Origin: Holophagaceae bacterium
GTDB taxonomy: Bacteria; Acidobacteriota; Holophagae; Holophagales; Holophagaceae
Assembly: GCA_025357545.1 (NCBI GenBank)
Contig: JANXPB010000093.1
Coordinates: 1 to 44,708, forward strand
Reading direction: 5' to 3'
Length of the DNA: 44,708 nucleotides
The notes below the pieces were generated by a model, which ran no database searches, was not told where the DNA came from, and saw only the letters and a program-made list of their open reading frames with translations. Of the stretch, positions 16,629 to 25,497 are shown one piece after another; within the stretch, counting starts at the first letter, position 1; every line of letters starts with the position of its first letter. The position numbers were made by a program, and so were the translations under genes.

Positions 16629-17573
16629 TCAAGCGATCCAGCCCCAGAGAATCGCGCCCAGGGTGGCGGTAGCGACAATGAACCAAAGGGCCACACCCTG
16701 GATGAGGGGCCGCGCACCGACCTTCTTCAGCGCCTCCCGGGTGATGCCGCAGCCCAGTAGGAAGAGCGTCAGCACCAGCAGGCGATGGGCGATTTCGTTC
16801 ACGACATGGCCCGCGGTTTTCAGCCCGGGTACGAAGGTGACCAGGGCCGCCGCCAGTAGGAAACCCAGGATGAACCAGGGCCGTTTGGCCTTGGGGCGCA
16901 GCTCTGCAGCGGACTGCCCCCGGAGCCGGACGTGCAGCATGCCCACGCCGAAGGCCACCGGCACGATCCACAGGGCCCGCGCCAGCTTGGTGGAGGTGGC
17001 CACCAATTCCGCCACAGGCCCGAAGGCGGCGCCCGCGGCCACGACGGAACTGGTGTCGTGGATGGCGAGGGCAGCCCATAATCCGAACGGCCGCTCCGCC
17101 ATGTGGAAGTAGTGGCCGATCACGGGGAACAAGATCAGCGCCAGGGCGTTCAACAAAAAGACTGTGGCCAAGGCTACGGAGGTATCCTCGTCCCCGGCGT
17201 GGATCACCGGCGCCACAGCGGCGATGGCACTGCCGCCGCAGATGGCGGTGCCCACGGAAATCAACATGGAGGTAGCGCCTGCCACCCCCAAGCGCCGGCC
17301 CAGGTAAAGGCCCACTCCAAGCGCGAAGGCGATGCCCACGGCCGTGTAGGCGAACCCTTGCAGGCCCACCTTGCCCACCTCCACCAGGTTCATGCCCGCC
17401 CCCAGCCCCACCACCGACCAGGCCAGCAGCTTGGGAGTCAAGGGCTTGGTGAGGGCGGCATAGGGGTTCCCGAAGGCCAGCGCCAATAGGATCCCCAGCA
17501 CCAGCGCGGCCCAGGCCGGCACCATGGGCAGCAAGGATAGGATCGCCAGGAGCGGGAGCAGGATTTTGGCCAT
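16629..17573 (-). CDS. YeiH-family putative sulfate/sulfur-anion exporter
   Basis: A 314-residue inner-membrane protein of the UPF0324/YeiH family with about ten hydrophobic helices. The family mark GTAICGGSAIAAVAPVI is present, as are LALATVFLLNALALILFPVIG-like and LWAALAIHDTSSVVAAG stretches. Members are predicted to move sulfate or related anions (some relatives are tied to sulfonate or cysteine metabolism), although experimental proof is thin. Its position tail-to-tail with cysteine dioxygenase, whose product can break down to sulfite, makes export of sulfur oxyanions a reasonable inference. It lies 23 bp downstream of the phosphatase gene on the same strand. Confidence 0.92.
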   Translation of the reverse strand: MAKILLPLLAILSLLPMVPAWAALVLGILLALAFGNPYAALTKPLTPKLLAWSVVGLGAGMNLVEVGKVGLQGFAYTAVGIAFALGVGLYLGRRLGVAGATSMLISVGTAICGGSAIAAVAPVIHAGDEDTSVALATVFLLNALALILFPVIGHYFHMAERPFGLWAALAIHDTSSVVAAGAAFGPVAELVATSTKLARALWIVPVAFGVGMLHVRLRGQSAAELRPKAKRPWFILGFLLAAALVTFVPGLKTAGHVVNEIAHRLLVLTLFLLGCGITREALKKVGARPLIQGVALWFIVATATLGAILWGWIA

Positions 17574-17596
17574 CTACCCAGTGTGACGGAGGCGGG

Positions 17597-19264
17597 CTAC
17601 TTCCTCCTTGGTACTTCCAGCTCAAGGGCCTTCCCGTCGAGAGGCTCCGACGGGGTGAGGCCCAGCTCCCGGGCCAGGGTCGGGGCCAGGTCCACTGTCC
17701 GCACGGGTTCCGCCACGGTGCGCGCCTTCCAGGGGCCCAGGAAGATCAGCGGCACCCGCCGGTCGTAGTCCCAGGGGCTGCCGTGGTTCGCGGCGTAAGG
17801 TGGTTCATGGAACATGGTCAGAGGCTTGAACACCACCAGCAGGTCCCCACTGCGCCCGGGCATGAAGCTGTGCTTGAGGCGACTCCCCAAACTGGAATCC
17901 CGGGGGCTGGCCGAGGGGCCGTCGGGCAGCGCCGCCAGAGCCTCGGCGGAGAATACCTCCTGCACTTCGGACTGGGACCGCAGCTGCGCGGTGATCGACT
18001 CCAACACCTGCTGGCGATCCAGGCCCAGCTTCCTGATGGCCCCATCATCCAGGTAGATCTGCTTGGGTGAATTGAAACGCCGCACCAGATCCACATTCAC
18101 CTGCAGCCGCTGGTGCAAGGCCTGGTTGAGGTGCGCATACCAGTCCTTGGGCTGCGACAGCCGCTCGGCGGGAAAGCCGTCGTCCCTCAGTCCCTCGGGC
18201 AGATCCATGCCGCCGTGATCGGAGCTGAGCACCACCCATAGGTCCGGGACTCGGTGGCGAAGCCAAGCGAGGAAGGCTCCCAGTTGGCGGTCGAGGCGAT
18301 GGATCTGGTCCCACATCTCCACACCGCCAGTGCCGAAATTGTGGCCGATATAATCCGTGGCCGAGAGGCTCAACATGAACAGGTCGGTGCCGGGGCCGCG
18401 CCCGACCCCTTCTTGCTCCACCAGCCTGCGCGCGGCTTCGAGCGTCACCTGATCAAAAAAGGGCGAGTGGCGGAAACGCTCCACGAAGCCCTTGTCCAGA
18501 GGCATGCCCGCGCCCTGGACCACCCGGGGCAGCCCGTTGCGCACCTGCAGGCCCTCCGGCAGCGTCCACAACGCGGTGCGAGCAGCGCCATTGGAGGGTT
18601 GCAAAGGTGTCCAAGTCCAGTTTTCGCTGAGGAAGCGATGGTTCAGCTCCAGGTCGAAGGCCGCCAGCCATTCCGGCTTGGCCTGGGCATAGGCCGTGGA
18701 GGTGGTGAAACCGGCCGCACCTTCGAACCAGTACACCGCCGTGGGCGCCCGCCCTGCCATCAGCACCGCGGCCCGGTCCTTCCCGGAGAGCGAGAAGGCC
18801 CTGCTGCCCTTCACCTGCGCCTGGAGCCAATCCCCGAGGGTCGATCCCAAGAAGCGGGAAGGGGAAGCCCCCATCAGGCCATCCCGGCCGATCAGCTGCA
18901 CCGCCTCGTCATCCACGCAGTAGACGATGCGTCCCGAAGCTCGGTCGAACCATTCGTTTTCGATGATGCCGGTGTGCCCTGGGAAGCGCCCGCTCAACAG
19001 CACCGAGTGGCCGGGGCCGGTCTCCGTGAAGGCGTGATCGTGATAGGTTTCCGTGAACACGACGCCCTGTTCCTGTAGCAGCCCCAGACCGCCAGGAAGG
19101 TCCTTCCCGAAGCGCTGGAGGAGGTCCGCGCTCAATTGGTCCACGCTGATCACCAGAATCAGCTTGGGGCGGTGCCGAGGGGCGGTCGCGGCCGGCATCG
19201 GAGCGTGGGCCAGGGATGCGGCAAGCAGCACCCAGGACAGCAGCAAACGGGATGGCATCGGCAT
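17597..19264 (-). CDS. Exported PafA-like alkaline phosphatase
   Basis: A member of the alkaline phosphatase superfamily (type I phosphodiesterase/nucleotide pyrophosphatase fold), about 555 residues. I start at ATG 19264 (MPMPSRLLLSW), which has GAGG just upstream; the track uses a GTG 15 bp earlier. After a signal peptide the first metal aspartate lies in LILVISVDQLS; the nucleophile threonine is in TETGPGHSVLLSGR; IENEWFDR and SLSGKDRAAVLMAG supply the Asn and Lys/Arg that mark PafA-type monoesterases. Metal ligands recur in VVLSSDHGGMD and AANHGSPWDYDRRVP. It should release phosphate from organic monoesters in the periplasm. Confidence 0.92.
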   Translation of the reverse strand: MPMPSRLLLSWVLLAASLAHAPMPAATAPRHRPKLILVISVDQLSADLLQRFGKDLPGGLGLLQEQGVVFTETYHDHAFTETGPGHSVLLSGRFPGHTGIIENEWFDRASGRIVYCVDDEAVQLIGRDGLMGASPSRFLGSTLGDWLQAQVKGSRAFSLSGKDRAAVLMAGRAPTAVYWFEGAAGFTTSTAYAQAKPEWLAAFDLELNHRFLSENWTWTPLQPSNGAARTALWTLPEGLQVRNGLPRVVQGAGMPLDKGFVERFRHSPFFDQVTLEAARRLVEQEGVGRGPGTDLFMLSLSATDYIGHNFGTGGVEMWDQIHRLDRQLGAFLAWLRHRVPDLWVVLSSDHGGMDLPEGLRDDGFPAERLSQPKDWYAHLNQALHQRLQVNVDLVRRFNSPKQIYLDDGAIRKLGLDRQQVLESITAQLRSQSEVQEVFSAEALAALPDGPSASPRDSSLGSRLKHSFMPGRSGDLLVVFKPLTMFHEPPYAANHGSPWDYDRRVPLIFLGPWKARTVAEPVRTVDLAPTLARELGLTPSEPLDGKALELEVPRRK

Positions 19265-19333
19265 GACGACCTCGGCCACCAGAATGCCCTTGGCGGACTA
19301 AGTTGGGAAATCCCAGGTCTTGGAACCCTGCGC

Positions 19334-19347
19334 ACACTATGTAGTGT
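19334..19347. promoter_or_regulatory. Palindrome upstream of barnase-like gene, possible operator
   Basis: ACACTA-TG-TAGTGT is a perfect inverted repeat with 6-bp arms, placed 4 bp before the AGGAGG of the RNase gene. A second short palindrome (TGGGA-AA-TCCCA, 19304-19315) lies 18 bp upstream. Either could be a binding site, or the first could be an mRNA hairpin limiting RNase translation. No protein partner is known from this sequence. Confidence 0.4.
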
Positions 19348-19361
19348 ATCCAGGAGGCACG

Positions 19362-19781
19362 ATGCTCAGCCGAGCCCTCAGAGTCCTGCGGAATACACTG
19401 TCCGCCCTGACGATCCTGCCCCTCTTAGTGGTTCTGTCGCTATCCTCCGCCGCGGCCCCGGCGTTGCGTGCGGACTGCCATCCCAAGCGCGTGGCGCCCT
19501 CGGCCATTCCCGCCTACGCTTGGGACACGCTGGACTACGTGCGCTCCCATCACGCGGCCAGGCCTGGGTTCCACGGAGGCCGCTACTTCGGCAACTACGG
19601 CACCAATGGCGAAACCAAGCTCCCCCGGGAAGCCAACGGACAGCGCATCGCCTACCAGGAATGGGACGTGCACCGGAAGTTTGACGGCCGCAGCCGCGGG
19701 CCTGAGCGCATCGTCTCGGGCAGCGATGGCCGCGCCTGGTACACCGCGGACCATTACTGCACCTTCACCGAGATGAAATGA
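19362..19781 (+). CDS. Secreted barnase-type ribonuclease
   Basis: A 139-residue guanyl-specific RNase of the N1/T1/barnase (microbial RNase) family. The start at 19362 follows a perfect AGGAGG. A signal sequence (LSALTILPLLVVLSLSSAAAPA) precedes the catalytic domain. Aligned with barnase, the general base is E100 (AYQEWDV), the phosphate-binding arginines are R112 and R116 (SRGPERIV) and the general acid is H131 (ADHYCTFTEMK); FGNYGTNGETKLP matches the substrate-binding loop. All catalytic residues are present, so it should be active outside the cytoplasm. Two cysteines (C39, C133) could make a disulfide that barnase lacks. The barstar-like gene follows after 7 bp, which would protect the cytoplasm. 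Confidence 0.93.
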   Translation: MLSRALRVLRNTLSALTILPLLVVLSLSSAAAPALRADCHPKRVAPSAIPAYAWDTLDYVRSHHAARPGFHGGRYFGNYGTNGETKLPREANGQRIAYQEWDVHRKFDGRSRGPERIVSGSDGRAWYTADHYCTFTEMK

Positions 19782-19788
19782 GGGCCCC

Positions 19789-20259
19789 ATGAGCTGGGAA
19801 TTCCTGCTGGAGACCGAAGCACCGCACGTCCACGTCATCGCCGGGAGCGCTGAAGACCTGTGCGAAGCGGTGATGGGCCTGGAGGGAATGCGGGAGCAGG
19901 GCCTCGAAACCCGCTGGCTGCGGGCTTCCAAGATGCGCACGGCCAATGCGCTGTTCGACGAATTTGCCGCGGTCCTGCAATTCCCGCCCTATTTCGGTGA
20001 GAACTGGGATGGCCTGGACGAATGCCTGAATGACCTCGACTGGCTGGAAGGCAACGGCGCGGCGCTCTTCATCCTGGACGCGGACCAGCTTTTGCAGGAT
20101 GCTCCGTCCGAAGATGGCCGCATCCTCTTCGAGATCCTCCAGGCCGCCGAATCCAACCTGCCCTTCCACATCGTCCTGCAGACCCAGGACACCACCACCG
20201 TCATCGAAGCCCTCCAGGCCATGGACGTGGACTGCCGGCTGCTGCCACCCCTGCCCTGA
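19789..20259 (+). CDS. Barstar-family RNase inhibitor
   Basis: A 156-residue acidic cytoplasmic protein without signal peptide. The core motif FPPYFGENWDGLDECLNDLDWLEG matches barstar, where this helix and loop plug the RNase active site with acidic residues. The first 35 residues are longer than in B. amyloliquefaciens barstar. It sits immediately after the barnase-type gene, in the classic toxin-then-inhibitor order, so the pair is a self-protection module. The acidic patch (ENWDGLDE, DLDWLEG) is conserved, so binding to the neighbouring RNase is expected. Confidence 0.93.
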   Translation: MSWEFLLETEAPHVHVIAGSAEDLCEAVMGLEGMREQGLETRWLRASKMRTANALFDEFAAVLQFPPYFGENWDGLDECLNDLDWLEGNGAALFILDADQLLQDAPSEDGRILFEILQAAESNLPFHIVLQTQDTTTVIEALQAMDVDCRLLPPLP

Positions 20260-20268
20260 TCTAGACAC

Positions 20269-20751
20269 CTAGTCCTGGCGCCCCATGTAGGCATCCAGCG
20301 ATTTCCGGGCCTCCCGCCGGACCTTGTTCTGGATCGGCGCCGACCAGCCCAGGAGCACGCCCGGAAGGCCGAGAGCCTGCCGTGTCCAGGCGTAGAAATC
20401 GAAGCGGTCCCGGTGCGCCAGAATCAGCCCGTCCAGAAATCCGAACTGCGCATCGATCTTGTTGTGCACCTTCCGGCCGGTCTTGGAAAACATGTAGGTC
20501 GCTTCCCAGTGGGCGCTGCCAGAACCATCATCGGCCTCCACTTTTTCAAACGTGATCGCCAAATCCTTGCCCCGCGCGTTGAGCATTCGCCACATGGCGC
20601 AGACCTCGTCATGATTCAGCCGCCCGAAGACCGGGTCCATGAACATGCAGTCTGGGTGGTAGCAGGCGACCATGGCCTCCACATCACGCGCCACGAAGGC
20701 CGTGTAGAAGCGAGTGATGAGCTCGGCGTGGGGGTGCACCGCGGGAGTCAC
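20269..20751 (-). CDS. NTF2/SnoaL-like protein
   Basis: A 160-residue cone-shaped alpha+beta protein of the nuclear-transport-factor-2 superfamily: [34 protein letters not shown] is the typical first helix pair and strand, and [31 protein letters not shown] forms the sheet. Members include isomerases and hydratases as well as non-enzymatic proteins, so function is open. The start is GTG overlapping the thiG stop (GTGA), meaning it is coupled to thiamine-thiazole synthesis at least in expression. The C-terminal basic tail ([16 protein letters not shown]) is unusual for the fold. Confidence 0.85.
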   Translation of the reverse strand: MTPAVHPHAELITRFYTAFVARDVEAMVACYHPDCMFMDPVFGRLNHDEVCAMWRMLNARGKDLAITFEKVEADDGSGSAHWEATYMFSKTGRKVHNKIDAQFGFLDGLILAHRDRFDFYAWTRQALGLPGVLLGWSAPIQNKVRREARKSLDAYMGRQD

Positions 20752-21521
20752 TTCCCCACCACGCCCGCCAGGGGGCTGCTGGCTGAGGCATAGAGTCGCT
20801 TGGCCATGCGCCCGGCTTCGAAGGCGAGTCGTCCAGCCTGCACAGCGTGGTCCATGGCGGCGGCCATCTTCACGGGGTCCGCGGCCTCGGCCACGGCGGT
20901 GTTGAGCAGCACGGCGTCGGCGCCCAGTTCCATGGCCAGGGTCGCATCGCTGGCGGTGCCCACGCCGGCGTCCACGATCATGGGCAGGCCATAGGGCTCC
21001 AATACCTCCTTCACGAGCATCAGGGTCATGGGGTTCTGCACGCCGAGCCCCGAGCCGATGGCGCTGCCCAGGGGCATCACCGCCGCGCAGCCCACGTCGG
21101 CGAGTTTTTTGGTGAGGATGGGATCCGCAATCACGTAGGGCAGCACCACGAAACCCTCTTTCACCAGGATGGCCGCGGCTTTCAAGGTCTCTTCGTTGTC
21201 CGGGTACAGGGACTTGGGGTCGCCGATGACTTCGAGTTTGATCCAGTCGGTCTGCAGCGCCTCGCGGGCCAAGCGCGCGACCCGCAGCGCGTCCTCGGTG
21301 GTGTAGCAGCCCGCGGTGTTGGGCAGCAGGGCCAGGGACTTCGGGATCCAGTTCAGGATATTCTCCTCGCCCGCGGCATTCAGGTCGAAACGCCGCACCG
21401 CGAGGGTCACCATCTCGGTGCCCGAGGCCTCGTAGCAGGCCTTCATGGTGGCGAAATCCTTGTACTTGCCCGTGCCCAGGATCAGGCGGTTGGTGAAGGT
21501 GCGGCCGTGGATGGTGAGCAT
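20748..21521 (-). CDS. thiG: Thiazole synthase ThiG
   Basis: A 257-residue TIM-barrel enzyme that builds the thiazole phosphate part of thiamine from 1-deoxyxylulose 5-phosphate, dehydroglycine and ThiS thiocarboxylate. The start at 21521 ([20 protein letters not shown]) follows GAGG and matches the family; the track ORF is about 34 residues too long. Schiff-base lysine K95 lies in [32 protein letters not shown] and [14 protein letters not shown] are the phosphate-binding loops. No other thiamine genes (thiS, thiF, thiH/thiO, thiE, thiC) and no TPP riboswitch are seen nearby, so it is apart from the rest of the pathway. Confidence 0.97.
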   Translation of the reverse strand: MLTIHGRTFTNRLILGTGKYKDFATMKACYEASGTEMVTLAVRRFDLNAAGEENILNWIPKSLALLPNTAGCYTTEDALRVARLAREALQTDWIKLEVIGDPKSLYPDNEETLKAAAILVKEGFVVLPYVIADPILTKKLADVGCAAVMPLGSAIGSGLGVQNPMTLMLVKEVLEPYGLPMIVDAGVGTASDATLAMELGADAVLLNTAVAEAADPVKMAAAMDHAVQAGRLAFEAGRMAKRLYASASSPLAGVVGK

Positions 21522-21614
21522 GGATACCTCAAGGAATAGCTTAGCGCCGAGATGACTTGTGCTTGAGGCCCGGGTCTTGACGCCGGACACTGGAACCCTG
21601 CCCCAGGCCCCCCC

Positions 21615-22166
21615 ATGGACCACCCCATCATCCTCGTCCCCGGCTATCAGAACTCAGGTCCTGGCCACTGGCAAAGTCTGTGGGAAGCCAGCCTCAAGGG
21701 CGCGTTGCGCGTGGAAATGCCCAACTGGGAGTTTCCCCGCCGGGCCGAATGGATGGAGGCCCTGGATGATCTCCTCGCCCATGCCTGGCAGGAAACCGAA
21801 ACTCCAGCGGTGCTGGTGGGGCATTCTCTCGGTTGCCTGGCCATCGTGCACTGGGCAGCGGACGCCTTCTTCTCTGCCCGTTGGCCCGTGAAGGCCGCGC
21901 TACTGGTGGTGCCGGCGGACGTGGACCGCGAGGACGGCCTCGAAGGGCTGCGCAATTTCGGCCCGATCCCGCGGGGGCGCCTGCCCTTCCCCAGTCGCGT
22001 GGTGGCGTCCACGAACGACCCCTTCCTCACGCCTGAACGGGCCCAAAGTTTTGCCGACAGCTGGGGCAGCCAATTCACCAACGTGGGGGCCTGCGGGCAC
22101 ATGAACACCGCCTCGGGCTTCGGCGAATGGCCCCGGGGTGAGGCGCTCTTGCTGGACCTGTTGTAG
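21615..22166 (+). CDS. RBBP9/YdeN-like alpha/beta hydrolase
   Basis: A 183-residue serine hydrolase of the RBBP9/YdeN family. The catalytic triad is visible: S71 in [11 protein letters not shown]135 in ASTNDPFLT and H162 in [16 protein letters not shown], whose tail is the typical family ending. The N-terminal strand [20 protein letters not shown] is also diagnostic. Cytoplasmic, substrate unknown. It is divergent from thiG with about 93 bp between the starts, so a shared regulatory region is possible, although I see no clear operator there. Confidence 0.93.
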   Translation: MDHPIILVPGYQNSGPGHWQSLWEASLKGALRVEMPNWEFPRRAEWMEALDDLLAHAWQETETPAVLVGHSLGCLAIVHWAADAFFSARWPVKAALLVVPADVDREDGLEGLRNFGPIPRGRLPFPSRVVASTNDPFLTPERAQSFADSWGSQFTNVGACGHMNTASGFGEWPRGEALLLDLL

Positions 22167-22327
22167 CCCAGCCGTTCGTCAGCGCTGCCCTACCGTTCAT
22201 CCAGAGGTTCCCAAATGTGGGCCAGCGAAGCCGTGCCGGATGCCCGTCCCGGGGCCTCCACGGGGGCTTTGGGCCTGATGATTGATCCACTCACCGATCT
22301 GGTTTCGACCCACTGCTGGGGTGCCCC

Positions 22328-23953
22328 ATGGCGACCTTTGATGCCCTAAAATCCACTTGGACGCCCGACGACGTGCTGCATTTCGGCCGGCGGGCGGGCT
22401 TCGGGCTGAAGCCCGAGGCCGCCGCCACGCTCGCCATGCGGGCCATCGGGACCACCGTCGATGCCTGGGTGGATGGCAGCGCCGATGAAGCAGCCCTCAC
22501 CGCCGCCCTGCCGTTGGCGAATGTGGTGGACTACCCCGGCTACGGCAATGAACCGGACCAGTGGGCGCCCCATCCCTTCAACCTGCGGGTGGAGCACCCC
22601 GCGGACCTCACGGAGGCCCAGGGCTACTGGGTCTGGCGCATGCAGTACGCACCCAATCCCTTCACCGAGAAGCTGGCCCTTTACTGGCATCAGCACTTCG
22701 CCACCGGCGCCAAGAAGGTGGACAACATCCCGTTGATGCTGAAGCAGATCCAGCTCTTCCGCAGCCTGGGACGCGGGCCCTTCGGCGACCTGCTGCTGGC
22801 CGTGAGCCAGGACCCGGCCATGATGATCTGGCTGGACACCGTGCAGAACAAGGTCGAGAAGGCCAGCGACGTTCCCAACGAGAACTACGCCCGGGAAGTC
22901 CTGGAGCTCTACTCCCTGGGCATCGACAACGGCTACAACCAGCAGGACATCACCGAATTGGCCAAGGCGCTCACGGGATGGGACTACATTGGCCGGGACT
23001 TCCCGGATCCCAAGAACCCCTACTACTACAACGATGCGGAATTCATCGTGTACCGGGGCCAAGCCAATCCCTATCCCGACCATCCCTGGCTGCACGGCTA
23101 CGCGATGCTGCCCAACCAGCGCAAGAGCGGCACCTTCACGCTTTTCGGCGTGACCCTGGATCTGGGCGCAGACAGCCACTACGGCGCTGACGCGATCCGG
23201 CTCATCCTGACGCAGCGCGCCCAGGCCTGCGCTGGATTCCTGGCCCAGCGGCTGCTCCATTTCTTCTTGAGTCCCGAACTACCGGCCAATGTGGTGAATG
23301 ATTTCCGGGACGTGATCCTGGCCAACAATTTCGCTATCGGGCGCAGCCTCAAGGTCCTGTTCAAGTCAGCCTATTTCTACGATCCCGCTCATCGTTTCGC
23401 TCTGGTGGAGGGGCCCGTGGCCTGGAGCGTGCGTATCGCGCGGCTGCTCATGCCGGACTTGGCCTCCGCGATGGCCCCCTACCTGCAGAATCCCGCCAAC
23501 CCGCCCCGCTTCGGCGCCTGGTCGGCCTTCGTGAACTGGGACACCTCGGGCTTCTTCAACATGGGCCAGGACCTGCTGAACCCCAAGGGGCCCAATGGCT
23601 GGAAGGAGCACGGCGGCTGGCTCAACAGCGACACCTACCGCCACCGCACGCGCACCGCCTATGCGCTGGCCGCAAAGGAGGGCCGGGGTGACGACCACAA
23701 TCACGTGCCGCGCTTCCTTTTCGATACGGATATCCACGAGTGGTTTCCTGCCACGCCCGCCAGCGCCCTTGACGTCTTCAACCGCCTGGTGGCCCTGCTG
23801 CAGCCAGCGCCGATCCCCACGGGGCTGCGGGATGCCTGGCTGACCCTGGTCTGGGCCAAGCCCTTCGCCTGGGACGGCAAACCTGCCACCGAAGACGCCG
23901 TTCGGCGCCTGGCCTTCCTCATCCTCTGCTCGCCCCAGGCCCAGCAGCATTAA
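22328..23953 (+). CDS. DUF1800 family protein
   Basis: A 541-residue protein of the DUF1800 family. Family marks are VLHFGRRAGFGLKPEA near the N-terminus, NPFTEKLALYWHQHFATG, the NENYAREVLELYSLGIDNGYNQQDITELAKALTGW block, and ADAIRLILTQRAQACAGFLAQRLLHFF. No signal peptide is present, which is somewhat odd for a family usually treated as exported; a piggy-back through its Tat partner is possible. It is directly followed, 14 bp on, by the DUF1501 gene, the normal pairing in Planctomycetota, Proteobacteria and Acidobacteriota. Function of the pair is unproven. Confidence 0.94.
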   Translation: MATFDALKSTWTPDDVLHFGRRAGFGLKPEAAATLAMRAIGTTVDAWVDGSADEAALTAALPLANVVDYPGYGNEPDQWAPHPFNLRVEHPADLTEAQGYWVWRMQYAPNPFTEKLALYWHQHFATGAKKVDNIPLMLKQIQLFRSLGRGPFGDLLLAVSQDPAMMIWLDTVQNKVEKASDVPNENYAREVLELYSLGIDNGYNQQDITELAKALTGWDYIGRDFPDPKNPYYYNDAEFIVYRGQANPYPDHPWLHGYAMLPNQRKSGTFTLFGVTLDLGADSHYGADAIRLILTQRAQACAGFLAQRLLHFFLSPELPANVVNDFRDVILANNFAIGRSLKVLFKSAYFYDPAHRFALVEGPVAWSVRIARLLMPDLASAMAPYLQNPANPPRFGAWSAFVNWDTSGFFNMGQDLLNPKGPNGWKEHGGWLNSDTYRHRTRTAYALAAKEGRGDDHNHVPRFLFDTDIHEWFPATPASALDVFNRLVALLQPAPIPTGLRDAWLTLVWAKPFAWDGKPATEDAVRRLAFLILCSPQAQQH

Positions 23954-23967
23954 TATTCGGAGGCCAC

Positions 23968-25296
23968 ATGTCCAAGCGCCGAGAATTCCTGCAGACTCTG
24001 GCGGCCGGAAGTGCCGCGATGACCGGCCTGGCCTGCGGCGGCGGCGGAGCCGTCACCGCTTCAAGTGGCCCGGGCGGCGGCCCGCCGCCCCCCCCTCCGA
24101 CTCCCGCGCCCACCTCGCCCATTCTCGTGATCATCACCGCCGAGGGCGGCATGGATCTGTTGGACGCTCTCGTCCCCATCGGGGGCGCCAATGCCGGCGC
24201 CTACCAGAATTTGCGTCCCACCCTGAAGGTGAATCCCGCGGCGACCACAGATCTGGGCTCGAACATCGGCCTCAACAATGCCTTCGCCGGGATGGCCGCT
24301 CTGCACCAGCAGGGGCGAGTAGCCTGGCTGCCGGGCATCGGCATGCCCAATCCGACGCTCTCCCATTTCCTGGCTGCGGACCTCTGGTGGCAGGGGTCCG
24401 CCGTGCCCGGCGGCACCGGCTGGATGGGCCGCTACGCGGACCTGGCCTTCGCAAGAAGCGGCGACCCGCTGCGGGGCATCAGCACCGATGGCCTGCCCCT
24501 GGGCCTCCAAGGCGTTGACCGCAACTTCGTGAACATCTCAAGCCCCGACACCTACCGCTTCCCGTCCACCCGGTCGGAATGGGGCAGCGTCGAGGATCCC
24601 GTGCCCCTGCGGGCCGGCTTCACCGATGGCTTCGCCCTGAGCGGCACCCCGGGTTCTTCGGGGCTCAAGGCCGCGATGGAATCGGGCCAGCTCTACGACC
24701 AGGCCCAGTCGCTTTTTTCGAACCTCATCGGTACCAGCCGCCGCACCCCCAGCGTGCCCTACCCTGGCGATGCCACCTACCCGGACGCAACCCTCCGGGA
24801 TGGCTACCGGCACCTGTCCTACCAATTGAAGTTCATCGCGGAGATGGTCGCCAAGGATCTGCCATCTCAGGTCTTCGTGGCCACCACCGGCGGCTTCGAC
24901 ACCCACAGCAACCACGCCCGGGACTTCCCCCTGCTGCTGAAGGAGATGGGTGCTTCTTTGAGCGCCTTCTACGCGGACCTCGCGAGCATCAGCACCGCCA
25001 AGGGCAACGCCCAGGACCGAGTGCTCATCATCGGCTGGAGCGAATTCGGAAGGCGGGTGCGGGAGAACAACGGCGGCCTGGACCACGGCACCGCGGGGCT
25101 TGGCTACGCCATCGGCAAGGGCGTGAAAGGCGGCCTCTATTCCAACTTTCCCGATCTCACGAGCCTGGACAGCAACGGGAACATGAAGTTCACCACCGAT
25201 TTCCGCAACCTCTACGCCACGGTGCTGGACAAGTGGCTGGGCGTGAGCAGCCGCACGGTGCTGGGGGGGAGCTACCCGAATCTCGGGTTCCTATGA
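23968..25296 (+). CDS. DUF1501 family protein with Tat signal
   Basis: A 442-residue alkaline-phosphatase-superfamily-like protein (DUF1501). The N-terminus SKRREFLQTLAAGSAAMTGLACGGGG is a twin-arginine export signal whose end (GLAC) resembles a lipobox, so it may be a Tat-exported lipoprotein; a Gly/Pro-rich linker (GGGPPPPPPTPAPTS) follows. The DUF1501 core includes LVIITAEGGMDLLDALVP, GRVAWLPGIGMPNPTLSHFLAADLWW, VFVATTGGFDTHSNHARDFP and LIIGWSEFGRRVRENNGGLDHGTAG. These carry candidate metal-binding Asp/His residues. GGAGG precedes the ATG. It is co-transcribed with DUF1800, and its stop is 30 bp before the lysine riboswitch. Confidence 0.95.
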   Translation: MSKRREFLQTLAAGSAAMTGLACGGGGAVTASSGPGGGPPPPPPTPAPTSPILVIITAEGGMDLLDALVPIGGANAGAYQNLRPTLKVNPAATTDLGSNIGLNNAFAGMAALHQQGRVAWLPGIGMPNPTLSHFLAADLWWQGSAVPGGTGWMGRYADLAFARSGDPLRGISTDGLPLGLQGVDRNFVNISSPDTYRFPSTRSEWGSVEDPVPLRAGFTDGFALSGTPGSSGLKAAMESGQLYDQAQSLFSNLIGTSRRTPSVPYPGDATYPDATLRDGYRHLSYQLKFIAEMVAKDLPSQVFVATTGGFDTHSNHARDFPLLLKEMGASLSAFYADLASISTAKGNAQDRVLIIGWSEFGRRVRENNGGLDHGTAGLGYAIGKGVKGGLYSNFPDLTSLDSNGNMKFTTDFRNLYATVLDKWLGVSSRTVLGGSYPNLGFL

Positions 25297-25326
25297 GCCC
25301 ATCCTTCACCCTTGAGTCTTGGGCCC

Positions 25327-25497
25327 GGACCTGAGAGGCTGGAGGCTCCGATGGAGGAGCGGTTCCCATCAGTAGCGCGGCGGAGGGGTTGCACCCATTG
25401 AGGCCACGCGAAAGGGGTGGATCGCCGAAGGGCCCGCGAAGCAACAGCGCGGACCTTGGACGCACGGGCTAAATCCCGGCGGCTGTCAGGGCGGTCC
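25327..25497 (+). promoter_or_regulatory. Lysine riboswitch (L box) aptamer
   Basis: The stretch has the ordered conserved blocks of the lysine aptamer: CCTGAGAGGCTGG at the 5' side, GGAGGAGCGG, then GAAAGGGGTGGATCGCCGAAG in the middle, GGGCTAAATCCCGG, and GGCTGTCAGG at the 3' side. CCTGA (25330-25334) and TCAGG (25486-25490) can close the P1 stem. It sits right before eight lysine-pathway genes, so repression by free lysine is expected. Confidence 0.92.

Noticed and set aside
21522-21614. TPP riboswitch before thiG
   Set aside because: The gap is only about 93 bp and lacks the CTGAGA-type conserved blocks.
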